From assembly GCF_003119195.2 (NCBI RefSeq), contig NZ_CP022253.1, forward strand, positions 142,001 through 206,000: a DNA stretch of 64,000 nucleotides. The letters are read 5' to 3'. Positions 63,862 to 64,000 of this stretch are shown here, piece after piece. Numbering within the stretch: the stretch's first letter is position 1; every line of letters begins with the position of its first letter. Both the position numbers and the translations under genes were made by a program. Under the pieces are notes generated by a model. The model was not told the DNA's origin and did not search any database. It was given only the letters and a program-made list of their open reading frames with translations. Origin of the DNA: Azospirillum baldaniorum (GTDB lineage: Bacteria; Pseudomonadota; Alphaproteobacteria; Azospirillales; Azospirillaceae).

Positions 63862-64000
63862 ATGGCCTACGCCGTTCCCCTGTGGCCCCAGCCCACCGTT
63901 CCGGTCGCCGGCGGCGATCCGTTCCCGGTCCGCCGCATCTACTGCGTCGGCCGCAACTACGCCGCCCACGCGCGCGAGATGGGCGCCGATCCGGACCGCG
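63862..64000 (+). CDS. Fumarylacetoacetate hydrolase (FAH) family protein, N-terminal part (runs off right edge)
   Basis: The first 46 residues from ATG at 63862: after [20 protein letters not shown] comes [20 protein letters not shown], the diagnostic FAH-family start (CVGRNYxxHAxEMG) seen in fumarylpyruvate and acylpyruvate hydrolases. The catalytic metal site lies outside the window. AAAGAAAGG precedes the start. Upstream lie a terminator and the divergent MarR gene, hinting at control of an aromatic or keto-acid breakdown step. Confidence 0.88.
   Translation, partial: MAYAVPLWPQPTVPVAGGDPFPVRRIYCVGRNYAAHAREMGADPDR

Overview
The window is high-GC, densely packed bacterial DNA from an alphaproteobacterium, most likely an Azospirillum of the A. 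brasilense group. The strongest clue is the PII protein at 3041-3379: it matches the GlnZ paralogue as I remember it from A. brasilense, and it lies next to an aminotransferase gene. Other clues are a SAM-II riboswitch on metZ, CtrA-type TTAA-N7-TTAA boxes, GANTC clusters, alphaproteobacterial heat-shock promoters and a phasin. Species assignment is an inference; no database was consulted. I saw no rRNA, tRNA, CRISPR array, prophage or intact insertion sequence.

Layout. 1-6.6 kb: ftsK (cut by the left edge), a dapC-like aminotransferase, glnZ, a ubiH-like hydroxylase, thpR and an aldo/keto reductase. 6.6-13.1 kb: a FIST sensor protein, a tesA-like esterase divergent from a ybbA-ybbP ABC module, and a diguanylate cyclase. 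13.3-22.3 kb: the chaperone region dnaJ, dnaK, then (after small genes, DUF1848 and a CheY-like protein) grpE, hrcA and divergent rph. 22.4-33.7 kb: rdgB-hemW, a chemoreceptor, folA, an XRE regulator, gshB, a SirB1/TPR protein, yraN-rsmI, an LpoA-like lipoprotein, a phasin and metZ. 34-42 kb: a STAS protein, a ribbon-helix-helix protein, mutS, glnD. 42-48.8 kb: an accessory-looking block with a PAP2 phosphatase, a RepA-like initiator surrounded by iterons, a lipoprotein, a LivK-like binding protein and a hybrid histidine kinase. 49-64 kb: murJ, trpS, pcp, metal-binding proteins, MarR and TetR regulators, a CatB-like acetyltransferase, an SDR, opgC, a secreted hydrolase, speD-speE, a PuuD-like amidotransferase and the start of an FAH-family gene.

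The genes form several working sets. GlnZ and its uridylyltransferase GlnD are about 36 kb apart. HrcA, GrpE, DnaK and DnaJ form the heat-shock set; dnaK and hrcA share nearly identical sigma-32 type promoters (GTTG, 18 bp, CCTAWAT). metZ is preceded by a SAM-II aptamer and an intrinsic terminator. The TetR/SDR pair has matching operators around the SDR promoter. speD-speE and the PuuD-like gene diverge over a 14-bp palindrome, suggesting coordinated polyamine control.

The most unusual region is 42.7-44.3 kb: a plasmid-type RepA gene with at least eight TTGGCAATCGCCGAC-like iterons upstream, two inverted copies downstream, nine GANTC (CcrM-type) sites in 336 bp and an AT-rich pocket, embedded among chromosomal housekeeping genes. 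It reads as a candidate cell-cycle-coupled replication origin, or as the remnant of an integrated iteron plasmid.
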